Below, piece by piece: positions 31,307 to 42,942 of a stretch of DNA of 64,000 nucleotides (its first letter is position 1; each line of letters opens with the position of its first letter). Origin of the DNA: Torymus aiolomorphi (taxonomy: Eukaryota > Arthropoda > Insecta > Hymenoptera > Torymidae). A program made the position numbers and the translations under genes. Below the pieces are notes generated by a model, which saw only the letters and a program-made list of their open reading frames with translations, was not told the origin of the DNA and made no database searches. Where the stretch lies: NCBI GenBank assembly GCA_036365515.1, contig CM070874.1:167957297-168021296 (forward strand), given 5' to 3'.

Positions 31307-32686
31307 TTATGCGTTTCCCGAGTTTTCGGTATTAGCATTTCCTAAATTTATATTATTTACGTCAACCTCGTCGTAACTTCGGATTAATTCTTTGTTCCGT
31401 TCGTTTTTCTGCTTCCGAGCTGACTTTTTCTCGTTTGTTTGATTCGTTTGTGGTGGCGTTTTCTCCTTTATCTCCGGCGGCGTCGCTGTCTGTAACTCGT
31501 TTACGTTCACGGTTTTCGACTGCCAATGGGATGGCTTGTTATATGATTTATTTTGTATGTTAGCCGTATCTGAAGGAGGACTGGGTTTGTTGTGGCCCAT
31601 TTTGTCGTGTTTTCGGTGACGTTGGTCGTCTCCGTCATAATCAGCTAATATTTTTAACAACATATTTTTATCTTTGACTTGCCGTCCTAAAACCGCGTGT
31701 CGAATATTTCTTTCGAAATGTTCGCTAACGCGCACAACAAACTCAGTCTCCGTATAGTCGAGATCCAGCTCTTTGCCTAAACCGAACAAATTTGTTGCGT
31801 ATTCAACACGATTAAGACTGCCCCCCAGCTGGTGCTGACCGAATTCTATCTTCCGCTTCGCGGTTCTTTGTGTGTTCGCGCTCCAGTACCGTTCGCGAAA
31901 CCGTTCTGTGAATTGGTCGTACGAGTCGATCTCCGACTCTTGTAGGAACCACCAATCCCTGGCATCACCCTCGAGTGCTTGAGAGATAAGGCATAAGAGT
32001 TGATCGAAATTAGGTTTAACTATGTTTATATATTTCTCGAACTCTGATAAGAATTTAACTGGCCTTTCATTCTCAAGTCCTCGATACTTGGGGATGTCTA
32101 ACTAAATTTTTTGAGATGCTTCGCTCTCAGAATTGCCTTTCTTCATCGGTGATTTTTTTAAGTCTTTAATCGTATTTTTCAATTCTAGAATTTCTTTCTC
32201 AAAGTTTGATTTTATTTGATCAACTTCTCGTGAAAGGTTTCTTTTCAACTCTGCGAGCCTAGAATCTAGCTCGCTTTGTGACAGCGCGGATATTTTGTCG
32301 ATTAGACTGTCGTTCTCGGTTTCTAATAACTGAACCCGACCTCTTAGTTTATTTATTTCGGTAACTAATTCCGCGCGTTCTGCTTTTTTTTCCATACGAG
32401 TTCTCTCGACTGACTGTGTTAACGCGTCATATTTCTCTTTTATCTCATTTCGAATTATCGCGACTAACGTTGCCCTTAATTTTGGTGATTTCGACGTGTC
32501 ATTTTCCTCGTCTTGGCCTTCGAGCATATTTTCGAGCTCATTTTGCCGTTCATCCAATAATCGTAATTCATCAGTTACCGCCCGTTCCCATTTGAAACGT
32601 TTTTGTTCCTTCGCGTTCTCTACTCCCTCGTCAAAGGAGTCTTGTATTTCGCGTATAAACGCTCCCGATTTGCGGTCTTTTGCCAT
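31307..32686 (-). pseudogene. gypsy B gag with one in-frame TAG
   Basis: I chose the Met at 32686 (MAKDRKSGAF) because the residues before it look untranslated; the frame is open from 32776. A long, highly charged coiled coil (about 32600-32140) ends with a TAG at 32102-32104. The same frame continues at once into a capsid-like region (LDIPKYRGLENERPVKFL, DARDWWFLQ, QFTERFRERYW) and a Lys/Gln-rich tail ending at 31307. No zinc knuckle is visible. The TAG is either a nonsense mutation or a readthrough point between two gag products. Gag would form the particle that holds the element RNA. Confidence 0.75.
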
Positions 32687-32859
32687 TTTAACTTTTAATA
32701 GAACACGTGCTTCGAAAAAAAAACGTTGATACGGAAAGTGATGAAAAAGAATTTGATTGAACTTAATTGAATTCACAACGTTGAAAGTTGACTCTAATGT
32801 ATTTATAAAAAACTAATTTATACGAACGTTCAATATTTTAATATAGAATTATCGGCTTT

Positions 32860-33270
32860 TTAATTATCGTTAATCGACAGCCTTTTAAATGATTCGGCTA
32901 TATCCCGAACTCTGTTCTCGATACGATCCATCCTCGAATTTAACATTCTCTCGCTTTTACCAGTTTTACTCGCAACTACTTTTACCATATATCCCAGTTT
33001 CTCGTTTTCCTCGTCCAGCTCATTTACCCGTTGCCTAGCTTCTGCCAGATCTTCCGACATTGTTAATAATGCGTGGCCTTGCCTACTTACGACAGCGCGT
33101 AATTCTTTTATTTGACTCATTAAATATTGCGTCGCCGCGTGATATTGCTGATCGGCTTCCTCAACTTCGTCGACCCGTGTCATTAAATCTATTATCCGTG
33201 CTTCTATGCGACTCTCTAAAAATATATTATGTCGATCGGGTATCATAATCCCTTTTTCGAAGATTCCCAC
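32860..33270 (-). CDS. gypsy B upstream coiled-coil protein
   Basis: A 136-residue frame lies between the primer-binding site and gag, in a third frame. It starts MGIFEKGIMIPDRHN and is mostly a heptad-rich helix (about residues 18-130, e.g. ARQRVNELDEENEKLG), ending FKRLSINDN. I do not recognise a named family. Its position fits an N-terminal gag product or accessory protein. No lesion is visible. Confidence 0.55.
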   Translation of the reverse strand: MGIFEKGIMIPDRHNIFLESRIEARIIDLMTRVDEVEEADQQYHAATQYLMSQIKELRAVVSRQGHALLTMSEDLAEARQRVNELDEENEKLGYMVKVVASKTGKSERMLNSRMDRIENRVRDIAESFKRLSINDN

Positions 33271-33290
33271 TATGCGATTTTAGTTTGCTC

Positions 33291-33310
33291 GGGTCCCTGT
33301 TCGGGCGCCA
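33291..33310 (-). promoter_or_regulatory. gypsy B primer-binding site, tRNA-Lys type
   Basis: Two bases inside the LTR end, the minus strand reads TGGCGCCCGAACAGGGAC. That is the complement of the tRNA-Lys 3' end used as a primer by several retroelements. It fixes the orientation of the element and the inner end of the 5' LTR at 33313. Confidence 0.88.
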
Positions 33311-33312
33311 GC

Positions 33313-33913
33313 TGTAACGTACCTAAGTAATGACATCTCTCAGATTTTAATCTATACCTTAATAATTGAGTCAACTTGTATGAAACTAGTATGAACTAGT
33401 AGAATGTCGTTACTTGGTAGTTATTAACAATTTTTTAAGAGTTCGTGTACTGGACTCGAGCATACAATCGGGATGGGAGTAGCCCCGATCTCAGGCTTAG
33501 ATACCGGCGCGCAATGTGCCGGAGTCCGTGCCGTCGATACAGAGAGGTGGTAGGTGCAAGTAAGTCGTTAGCGCTGAGTGGCTGCGACCGTGCTGCTTAG
33601 GTGATACGGGTAAGTAGTCGGCGCAGAGGGCCAACTACCGTGCCGTGTGAGAAGAGAGGAGCCGGGTAAATAGTCAGCGCAGAGGGCTGACTATCGTGCC
33701 GTAGGAGGTGGTGCGGGTGGAGACCAGTCTGGTGACAACGGGCTCAATGGGCGCGGCACATACCTCTTGCGGCGTGCAATCTGCCGCAGCTTTAAAAAGT
33801 CCTCGATCGGCGGTCGGCGAATCGGCGTTGGCACGTATTGTTTTAATTCATGCCGAGAGGTAGATGGAGTTGGTGGTGGTGGCGTTTCCTCGCTCTCCCT
33901 GGTGGTTTGGACG
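33313..33913 (-). repeat. gypsy B 5' LTR (U5-proximal part)
   Basis: It matches 27055-27640 closely. Its inner end abuts the primer-binding site. Its outer part diverges abruptly at 33914, where the U3 start should follow, and is replaced by unrelated sequence plus an inverted copy of the U5 end. Confidence 0.85.
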
Positions 33914-34121
33914 CACTTGTGTCCGAGCTCTCGCCTATTCAGGATACCGATAAGCATTGCGCTTAGGTAACTGAAGCTGGCCACTCCTTTGCGCTCGTAA
34001 AAACTTATGTCAAATAATTCATTTTGAGTATATTAATAAACATACCTATAATTCTAGATTTTGATTAATGATTTTTTTCTTCTTCAAATAAACTCTCTCG
34101 ATAACAACCGAATCCTAAGCT
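33914..34121. other. 208-bp stretch of unknown origin between the two LTR-end copies
   Basis: It has no counterpart in the 3' LTR. On the minus strand a frame reads FDISFYERKGVASFSYLSAM and then LIGILNRRELGHK, with AT-rich sequence upstream that could be intronic. A captured piece of a host transcript is possible. I cannot identify it. Confidence 0.4.
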
Positions 34122-34508
34122 ACCTACCTCCCACGGCACGATAGTCGGCCCTCTGCGCCGACTATTTACCCGGCTCCTCTCTTCTCACACGGCACGGTAG
34201 TTGGCCCTCTGCGCCGACTACTTACCCGTATCACCTAAGCAGCACGGTCGCAGCCAGTCAGCGCTAACGACTTACCTGCACCTACCACCTCTCTGTATCG
34301 ACGGCACGGACTCCGGCACATTGCGCGCCGGTATCTAACCCTGAGATCGGGGCTACTCCCATCCCGATTGTATGCTCGAGTCCAGTACACGAACTCTTAA
34401 AAAATTGTTAATAACTACCAAGTAACGACATCTAGTTTCATACAAGTTGACTCAATTATTAAGGTATAGATTAAAATCTGAGAGATGTCATTACTTCGGT
34501 ACGTTACA
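34122..34508 (+). repeat. inverted copy of the gypsy B U5 LTR end
   Basis: 387 bp are the reverse complement of the U5-terminal part of the LTR (compare 27055-27435 and 33313-33710). It ends GGTACGTTACA at 34508 directly against the AATT duplication. Confidence 0.9.
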
Positions 34509-34512
34509 AATT

Positions 34513-35813
34513 ATGTCATCTAAATACGCGAAGACATACGGCTCCCACGCAGCTTTGATGAGGTTGTCCATGATACGCTGGAATACTGCTGGAGCGTTCG
34601 TCAGTCCGTACGGTAGTCGGATGAAGTGGAAAAGTCCTCGCCCTGGTACTAAGAATGCGGTGACCTCTCGACACTTCGGATCCAACGGAATCTGGTGATA
34701 CGCTTGACTTAAATCTAACTTAGAAATATACTTGGCAGAACTTAACTTATCAAGTATCTCATCCATATTTCGCAATGGATACGCGATAGACTTAGTATGC
34801 TTATTAACTTGCCTATAGTCTATGCAAAATCGGAACAAATCATACAATTTTGGAACTAGCACAGGGCAGCTTCGCCAGGGGCTATCAGATGGCTCGATAA
34901 TTCCCTCCTCCAGCATTCTATCGACTTCAGCCCAAGCCGTCTGCAACAACTTCGAAGTATACTTCCGAGGAGCTTGGCGAATGGGTTCATTTTCTTGAAT
35001 GTCAATGAAATGCGGGGCGACTTTAGCTAGCCCTAGTTTGTCCGGTGTTGGTGGAATTAGTTCCTTCTTGATAGCGTCGATTTTGACTTGCTGTTCAGCT
35101 GTAGCACGGCTCAGTCCTCCTATGCTAGCTAGAGCGGGAAAACTGGTTGGATCTTGGCCGTAAGGGTAAAACTGATGAACTACTCCCTTCGGCGTCCACC
35201 AGGTGTCATTCTCGTAATCAATCTTCATCTTAAACAATCGTTTGAAGTCAATTCCGAGAATGCAGTCATATTGAAGCTCGTCGGCTATGCAGAAAGGCAT
35301 AGTTACATGCGTATTATCGCTCATGTTCAATACGCCTTGCAGTTTCACTGCACCTCCGTCAACTATTCGTACTGACGCTGCTTCCTGCTCCAGCTTCCCG
35401 GCGAACTCTTTGCTGGCGCCTTTGCCAAGGTACGAATGAACCGATCCATCATCGAGCATGCTCAATAATTTTCTTCCATTCAATTCTATGTTGAAAAATA
35501 ATCGGGGCTCAATGTTGCTTACAGCACTTCTTATAATCAGCGATTCTGGAGCTAAAACTTGAGGGTTGTCTCCCTCGCTCATCGCTGCCGCTGGACTGTT
35601 TTCTGGGATACTAGCGATCGTATCAGAAGTGGGAGGAGTCGAATCTGAAGTAGGAGGGGGTGAGCTGACTCCACTAACTTCCCCTCTTACCCGTTTCCCG
35701 CCGACACAGAGTTGCACTTGGTACATCTTCGCGCAGTCGTGTTCGGTTCTCCACAATTTTGACAGACTGCTGCATTCATGCACTCTCTCCTCCAGTGGCC
35801 GGCTTGACCGCAA
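34513..35813 (-). pseudogene. gypsy A protease and reverse transcriptase N-part, cut by element B
   Basis: The frame overlaps the end of gag by about 125 bases. It shows the protease region with LSMLDDGSVHSYLG (Asp-Asp-Gly in place of the usual Asp-Thr/Ser-Gly) and the RT blocks IIEPSDSPWRSCPVLV, FRFCIDYRQVNKHTK, SKLDLSQAYHQIPLD, FIRLPYGLTNAP and the active-site segment AYLDDII, where the element B junction interrupts it. The partner half is 26166-27050. The halves were one gene before the insertion. Confidence 0.85.
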
Positions 35814-38172
35814 CGGAAAGATGGCTCCCTCATTTTCCTTCGCTGCATATCCTCATATTTGACCTTCGGTGGGACAGTTTCAATCCGCACCAGTTCCTGC
35901 TCCGCCTTCTCCGTCGCTGTCGCTCGAGCTTCCTCTTTGCGGTCAGTCTTCCGACCCTTACTCTTGCTGCGAGCGTCTCGGCCCTGGTCCTTCTTCCCTC
36001 GTGGCCTCTTATTCGGTGACTTGGACTGCTCTCGTGGCGATCGTCGATTTCCTCCGTCGTCCGTCTGCGTAGCGGCTACAGGAGCTAGATTGCTTGAGCT
36101 GGACGGCTTCCGCTCGCTCTCGCCCAGTGTGCTCTGAACCACTGGGGCTAGTTTCACCTGCCGCTGCTGCTTCGGAGGAGTATAAGCTGAAGCAGGGAAC
36201 GCAGAATCCGCTATTGGAGGCGGCGGCTTGTATGCTTTCTCCTGTGCTCTCCTCAACTCTTCTCGCTTCCCTAGCTTCTGCAATTCCGGAAAACTCTCGA
36301 AATCTTTCCTCTCGATGCGCAACCGATAAGATGGGTGCAGCTTCTGGTAAACTCTGTCCAGCTGCTCTCCCAGGGTTAACGGCGGCTTCAGCTGATCCAG
36401 CAGGTCCCGCACCTTCAGTAAGTAAGTCGAAATTTCTTCACTCGGCCCTTGAGTGCGCACCTCCAGCTCCTTCCTTAGTCGCTCCTGCACGTCTTCAAAA
36501 CTGTACTGCAATCGGAAAGCACTAACGAATTCCTCGTATGTTTTCCAAAATTAGTACTCTCGGCGAAATCACTGCCATGACTCATCATCGAGAGCTGTCG
36601 GCAAGGCTTTCACGAATTCCTCGAGAGTCAATTTATAAGTTTCTTTGCATTTCGTCAGATCCGCTAAGAAACTTTCGGGGTCTCTCTTCCTATCCCCTTT
36701 AAACGAAATATGCCACTTAGAAAGCAGCTCTGTCGAACGCTTCTCTTTATATAGCGTTGACTTATCGAAACCCGATGCATCTTGACTCAGCCCGGGAGCA
36801 GAGATATCAAATCTCCCCGGGTGAGGCTGAAAGCTAGCAGCAGTATGCATCGGAGCTGCATAATAACCTGCTGCAGCTAGCTGTGAGACAACAGCTGGCA
36901 TCTGCTGAAACGATTGTGGAAAATTGCAACCATACTGCTGATACGAAGGAATAACTGGATACGACTGCTGTGGGGGAAACAAAGGTTGCGAAAAATACCC
37001 AGGCGGATAATAGAACGACGACGGTGGTGCTGGCTGGCTATAATACGAGCGCGCTGGCTCAACTCGTGCTCCCACTCCGCTCGCTTGTGAACCTCCAGCT
37101 GAAACAAAATTTTGCGCGAGCGACGCTGACGACACGAGAGGCGGCTCCTGATAACCTGGTGTTACTCGCGGCATTGGACATTGTGAATAGACAGCAGGCC
37201 CTGCTACGCCGTCAAAATTTCCTACGGCAACATTAGCTGAAAGCTGAGGAATACTCGTCGAAGGTAGCGAACCAACTCCGGAAACACCGCTGCCGAATTC
37301 TCTCCTCTGATACATCGTGGACGGAGCAGCCGGGTATCTCTTCGGCTGCGACGGCAACGCTGGAAGCGGCAAAAACGACGTACCATCGAAAAATCCGTTC
37401 GGCTGCCTCACCGCCCCTCCTTCACTCGCAGATAATAGAACCTCGTTCCGCGCGCTCGCCACACTCGTTAAATCCATACTATTTTCCATGAACGTGCTAT
37501 GCTCGTGAGCATGAAGTGGACCGAGAGGATAACGTGTGGATTGTGCACGCGGATTAGGAGCTGACTCCCTCGTGTCATGAAACTCTTCCGGCGCGGCGAT
37601 GCTAACACGCCTCTGCGCGTCAGAACTCTGTATCGCTGGAGCAACATGGCTGCCACCTGTAGGCTGCTCGGCCGTACGCCGCGGCTCACTCACTTCGATG
37701 TGCAGCCTCGATGTAAAAGTCTGCGACGGCTCCTCCATCGAAATTGGATCGCGAAATCTACCTATCGATTGGCCTGTGGAGAGCGGCTTTGCTTCTGAAC
37801 ACTCTGGAGCTACCACCGGCTGCATTGGAATCCTAAATGGCGAAAGCCGTGCAACAGAATGCCTACTCGACAACAAAGGACTATGCGCAGAAGTGGACTC
37901 GTCCGCCGGCTCGTCTCTGGCCGGGTCCCATGGCGCGGCGTCTGCGCCAAAATGGCGTGGCGTCGCATCTCGTGCCTCTCCAACCTATTTCGCAAAATGA
38001 TCGCGTCCGAGCGAATATTCAGCCCGAATCGCTGAGCAGTCATCGCGATTTCCCCGTCGGTTAATCGATTGATGGCTCTCTGCAGGCTTTGAGCTGCAGC
38101 TATGGGGTCGACGCACATTAAATCATTTTCGTCAACTCCCAGCGAAGCCCAACTCCTGTCGAGAGTTTCCAT
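35687..38172 (-). pseudogene. gypsy A gag, frameshifted, with degenerate zinc knuckles
   Basis: The frame starts METLDRSWASLG (38172) and shifts near 37880 into a long Pro/Ser/Tyr-rich segment (37876-36750). A capsid-like block follows (LLSKWHISFKGDRKRDP, ESFLADLTKCKETYKL). It breaks near 36570 and resumes (36511) with a second capsid half, a Lys/Arg-rich linker, and two knuckles at about 35810-35700. The first reads FRCGQAGHWRREC with its first Cys lost; the second, CQNCGEPNTTARRC, lacks the His. It would package the element RNA. At least two frameshifts. Confidence 0.8.
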
Positions 38173-39012
38173 CGTACTCTCTCTCTCAGTTAGCCTCGGT
38201 CACTTAGCTCCCCCCCCCCCCCCCCCAATTTCTTTCTTATCAAATACTACGTATAAATTTTTAATTTAAATACAACAGTTGTATTTACATACTCTTAACC
38301 CGAAATACAACTAATTTGTAGCAGAATAAATTATTCTAAAACTAAAAATGCTATTAGCAAGAAAAAGCAAAAGCAAGCAAAAATCAAAAAAAAGAAATCA
38401 AGCCAAGCAACCTAACTACTAACGAGAGATTAGGTGCGACAATTACACACCTGCTCCTCGCAACGAAATCAAAATCCGAAAGCAATCCGAAGAAAATTCC
38501 CTTCCCCGTTTCTATTAAACTCTTGTAACGGAGAAGTGGGAATTTGGGAAAGGTTATGTGAAGGATAGTAAGCGAGAATTCTCTTAAGCCAATACCGTAA
38601 AAGGTTTAATCATAAAAACCCAAAAAAAACTGATTCGGTAGCATTAATGCCCAGGAAGTTAACTTAATTTCAAATGGCTTCCTGAACACTCTGCTATTAC
38701 ACGCCGCGTGGCTTAAGCTGTAGCAAGATGTGATTTTGCGAATATCTCATTCACTCTTAATCGCAAAATCACGCACAAATCGCAATATTTCAACCACAAA
38801 AAATTTTTATAATGATAAATTATTATTCCAATGATAAATAATTAAATTGAAACGTCTGCCTAAACGCGGTAATTTATAAAACGCAAAATGGCTGCCAGAA
38901 CGCTTCTTCCTCGCGGTTTCCGGTTGTGTGCGCGCCGCGATGGCGATTATCACGACGCAGATCCCTTAACTATGCCACGGTTTTACCGTGGCCCCACATT
39001 GGCTGCGCCACT
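38173..39012 (-). other. gypsy A leader with primer-binding site and C tract
   Basis: Non-coding, AT-rich in the middle, with an 18-base C run at 38209-38226. Next to the LTR the minus strand reads TGGCGCAGCCAATGTGG (39010-38994), the expected place and start (TGGCG) for a primer-binding site. The matching tRNA is not certain. Confidence 0.6.
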
Positions 39013-39986
39013 TCTAACGCTCTGCTGGGGATCAGGACAGAGGTACGCGGGTTGATTACAGAAATACTTTAGCTTGAATATAACAATCAAGTTTATTAAG
39101 TTCGAATTATCTACAATAACTACTGGGCGCCAGGTGCACGCGTCACTTGCACCAGTTTCTTCTCTCGCGCGGCTAGCGTAGCCGAGAGCGCAGAAACCCT
39201 ACTCCATTACTACAACTACAGCTCCAGCTCGAGCTCGAGCTGGAGCACACACAAATCACACGGGGAACGCGGGGAAGGAAAATTGTGGGACAAACCTTGG
39301 CCAGGGTTGTTGCTGCTGCGATAGCTTCCTCTAGAGACACGTTCTCGTCCTCTCCGATGTAGCGTCCTCTCGACCACGGTTACTCGTCGGCGAGGCCACG
39401 CAACTTCCAGGCACACTTCCGAGCACTAGCAACCGAATGTCTTTTCTGTGTCGGCCGGTCTCGCGCAGGCTGCTCCGTTCCGCCGGCTAGTTCGCCGATC
39501 GGCCGTCTTCTTCACCGCAGCGCGAGCGAGCAGTCCCTTGTGGCTGCCGATGCTCGCACGCGCCGTGTGTGTCGGCGGCCGCGGCACTGCTATGCAGCAG
39601 TGTCTCTCGCTCCCTCTCTCTCTCTCCTGGCGTCGGCTACTGCTGTCAGTCGCATGGAAGAGCGCGACTGCTTAGCCCGCTGATGCTACAGCTCCAGCTC
39701 CCTCTCTCCTCGGCCTGCCCATCTCAATGCTCGCTGTTGCTGTTCGTGTGCTGTACATTTCCTCTTCCTCGACGTAGCTGCCGTTGCTCTCGCTTTCTTC
39801 GCTCCAGCTGCTAAGTGAGGAAGGACGGGAGAAAAGGGGCGAGGGATCCTGTGCGGAGCAGGAGATGGGACTCGGGCGCGCGTATGTATGTGTGCGAATG
39901 TTAACGCGCGTCGAGGCGTCGCTCGCCGTGGCCGTCGTGCCTATTTCCCTTCCGCGTTTAAGTGACATGCAATTTGCCGTGTCACA
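39013..39986 (-). repeat. gypsy A 5' LTR
   Basis: Minus strand TGTGACACGGC at 39986 to GCGTTAGA at 39013. It matches 22644-23693 apart from substitutions and two deletions. The inner terminus has C where the 3' copy has G (TCTAACG against TGTAACG on the plus strand). Confidence 0.88.
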
Positions 39987-39990
39987 AAGT

Positions 39991-40310
39991 ACTCGACAAA
40001 TTTACATGGGACAAGTCCTAAAATAGTCTAAATTCATCCAGTTTTCTACGTAAGAGTTGGAAATATAACATTTTTGGAAACTGATATTTTTGAAATGCTA
40101 AAATCCACAAAAAACATAAAAATTCATAAAATTCATGAATTTAAAGTAGTTTTCTCCATTAAAAAAAATAGTGGTGTCAAGAAATTTGATATTTCCAACT
40201 CTTAGGTAGAAAACTGGATGAATTTAGATTATTTTAGGCCTTGTCCCATGAAAATTTGTAGAGTACTTGTTTTTAAAAACTACGCCAAAGGAAAAATCTT
40301 GGCAAGGCAA
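39991..40310. repeat. older TTAA-site element, right part, with large palindrome
   Basis: 39991-40080 plus the sequence just left of gypsy A (22615-22643) form one arm, and 40170-40310 the other, of an inverted repeat that shares TTTTTAAAAACAAGTACTC- and GGAAATATAAC-type blocks. This mirrors the palindrome near the right end of the other TTAA-site element (18197-18545). The terminal TTAA on this side was not found. Confidence 0.65.
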
Positions 40311-41515
40311 TATCTCTGACAAGGGGAGGCAGATTGGTGTGAATCACCGATTACCATGAAACTTTGCAGGTGAATAGAGTATCAAAAAACCGCTGCCAAT
40401 TCATTGACACGTAGCTTCCTCAAACTTAATTTACTGATTCCTTTAATTCATTTTTAATTCCAATATTTAAAATTTAATACTTCAGAAAGACAGAAATAAC
40501 AAAACTACAACATAATTTATTCAAATTTTTATAGATTATACATTTCCACAAAATTTCACATACATAAAATATATATCACAATTGCCTATAAATTTGCAAC
40601 TGATATTTAGAGCTAAATGTCTAGAAAAATTTTAACCTCAAATATCTCTGAAATTTATGAACCAATCACTTTGCCAAAAGAACTCATCCGAGAACTATCA
40701 ATAATATACCTCTACAATGAATTTTGAAGCGAATAAGACAATTTTACTCTTGTAATACGAACATATAAAACTCATTTTTTTCATTTTTCAATTTTTATGT
40801 TTTTGTTAATAACAAAAGAACCGTGATAGCTAGAGAATTAATTTTTTTTATAAAATATAGGTAATTTAATTCTCTTTCGAATACCACCCACCACATTTAG
40901 ATACACAGAGCCGTTCTCGAGAAATTACGATTTAAAAAAAATTGAAAAAAATTTTAACCTCAAATATCTTCGAAATTTATGGATCAATCCTTTTGCCCAA
41001 AGAACTCACTCGATTGGTATACAAAATCTACCCCTACAAAGAATTTCAAAGTGATTAAGCCAATTTTACTATAAATCACTTTTTTTTATAAATTATTTTT
41101 TTTCTGAAAAAATAATGAATAAAGAAACCTAAAAATTTAGTAAGTTATAGTACTTAATATCCTTTATAACCAAAAAAATATTCATGTTAATATCTTTTTT
41201 TAATTTCGAAATATAACCTATTTACAAAAAATTACGTTTTCATCAATAACTTATGACGAAATATAGCTACCGACTTTTTTTTTTAATTGTAGATAATTTT
41301 ATTCTACATACAGAAAATTCATGATATATAAACAATATTTGTTCTAAATATTAAAAAAATCGAAAAAAAAATTTTGAAAATAAAAAAATGGCTATAAAAA
41401 AAAATTAAATTTTACAAAAATAGAATATTGACCCCAATTGTGGAAGCAAAATCTAAAAAAATGATCTCTCTCCCGTTAAAATCGGTCGAGTAGATCATGA
41501 GATATCAGCGTATAC

Positions 41516-41801
<286 letters not shown>

Positions 41802-42310
41802 TTTTCTAAAAATAGTGTATTTTTTTTTTTACTATCACAAAGCTTCCTCTATGAGGAAGGAAAATACTCGACACGTGTTTTTTTATTTTTGCCAACTCGC
41901 TGGTTTAGGGGGTTAAAACCACCCCCGAATTGATAAAAATAGGCATTTTCGGCATTGAAAATGCATCAGTTTCAGATAGAAAATAGTAATAAATAATTAT
42001 TATGATTATATGACTCGAAAGAGAAACAAAAAATATTCGACACGTGTTTCTGATTTTTTTCCTTGGAGTTTATACAGCGAGTAAAAACCGCCCTTACAAA
42101 TACAAATATTCAATGTGCAATTTTAATTTATTAACGCTATTCTCTCGTTAGAATCACATTTAAAAAAATGATTGTAATAATTAGACAAGGACATCGAGTG
42201 GTGCTTCCCGCTTTGACCTTGGGGTCCAATTTGAAGGTCATTACAAGCTCAACTTCGATTTTTTTAATAGGAACCAATACTTCATTTACCTGACATAAAG
42301 ACTGGAATTT

Positions 42311-42942
42311 TCTACGTTTAAATATGTCACTATGGCCTTGGTCAAGGAGGTCCCAGAAGTTATTTCACGGTCATAACAACGGGGTGGGGGGGAGTGTGAG
42401 GAGGTCTTTCATGACAACAAAGTGGGGCTACACAATTAGGTCGTGAATACAGTTCACGGTACATGCAGCACGGAGTAAAGTCAATTATTTTCTCGAGTGA
42501 TTACTGCCTTATAGCATCTGCGGGCATAATCTCCAACTATACTTTCTTATTGCATAATGTAATAGTCTTCGTGTTATAAGTATGATATTTCAAAAAAATC
42601 ATATTCACTGGTTAATGTTGATTTTTCTAATCATACATCATACGACTGTGATATACTATTTGTAACCAGCTGACGCTAGAAACGAGTTATAATTGATTTC
42701 AATTTCTTTTTATCCAAGTGTATGCTAAAAATATTAGATACGTGCTTTTTTTATTCTTGGCAACTAAAAATAATTCTTAAAATCAACTGTAAAATTTTTT
42801 TACTTTCCGAATTGCGAAATTATGCATATTTCTTCGTTTTTATAGATTTCTCAATTTTTCATAAATAATCTGAAAATATAGTAGATTACCAAAAAATGTA
42901 TTAGATTACCAATAATTTGAAAACCACTACAATATATGCGAC
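42311..42942. other. non-coding region before the pogo-like transposase
   Basis: No supported feature. A G-rich stretch GGGGTGGGGGGGAG lies at about 42380 and the rest is AT-rich. Confidence 0.4.

Larger units (their letters stand above)
27055..34508 (-). mobile_element. Ty3/gypsy element B inserted in the RT of element A, with aberrant LTR ends
   Basis: It is flanked by AATT (27051-27054 and 34509-34512). Reading leftward: an inverted LTR-end copy (34508-34122), a 208-bp stretch of unknown origin, the LTR (33913-33313), a primer-binding site, a coiled-coil frame, gag, pol and the 3' LTR (about 27769-27055). Both integrated termini read TGTAACGTACC from outside, meaning both are U5-type ends. 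Coding is nearly intact: one TAG in gag and one homopolymer frameshift in integrase. It is the youngest and least decayed LTR element in the window. Confidence 0.88.
22644..39986 (-). mobile_element. Ty3/gypsy element A, split by gypsy element B
   Basis: LTRs lie at 39013-39986 (5') and 22644-23693 (3'), with a 4-bp duplication AAGT on both sides (22640-22643 and 39987-39990). Reading leftward: leader, gag with CCHC knuckles, protease, reverse transcriptase, then the B insertion (27055-34508), then the rest of the RT, RNase H, integrase and a 3' frame with more CCHC knuckles. Reverse transcriptase before integrase gives the Ty3/gypsy assignment. The pre-insertion site is preserved in inverted form at about 40240-40310, which supports the junction. 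Frameshifts and stops in gag and integrase mean it is inactive. Confidence 0.9.

Noticed and set aside
27055..34508. Endogenous retrovirus (tRNA-Lys primer site)
   Set aside because: No envelope-like frame, and the pol sequence is of Ty3/gypsy type; the primer site alone is not evidence for a virus.
35566..38064. Many plus-strand open frames opposite gypsy A gag
   Set aside because: GC-rich shadows of the minus-strand gag; no domain and no conserved motif.
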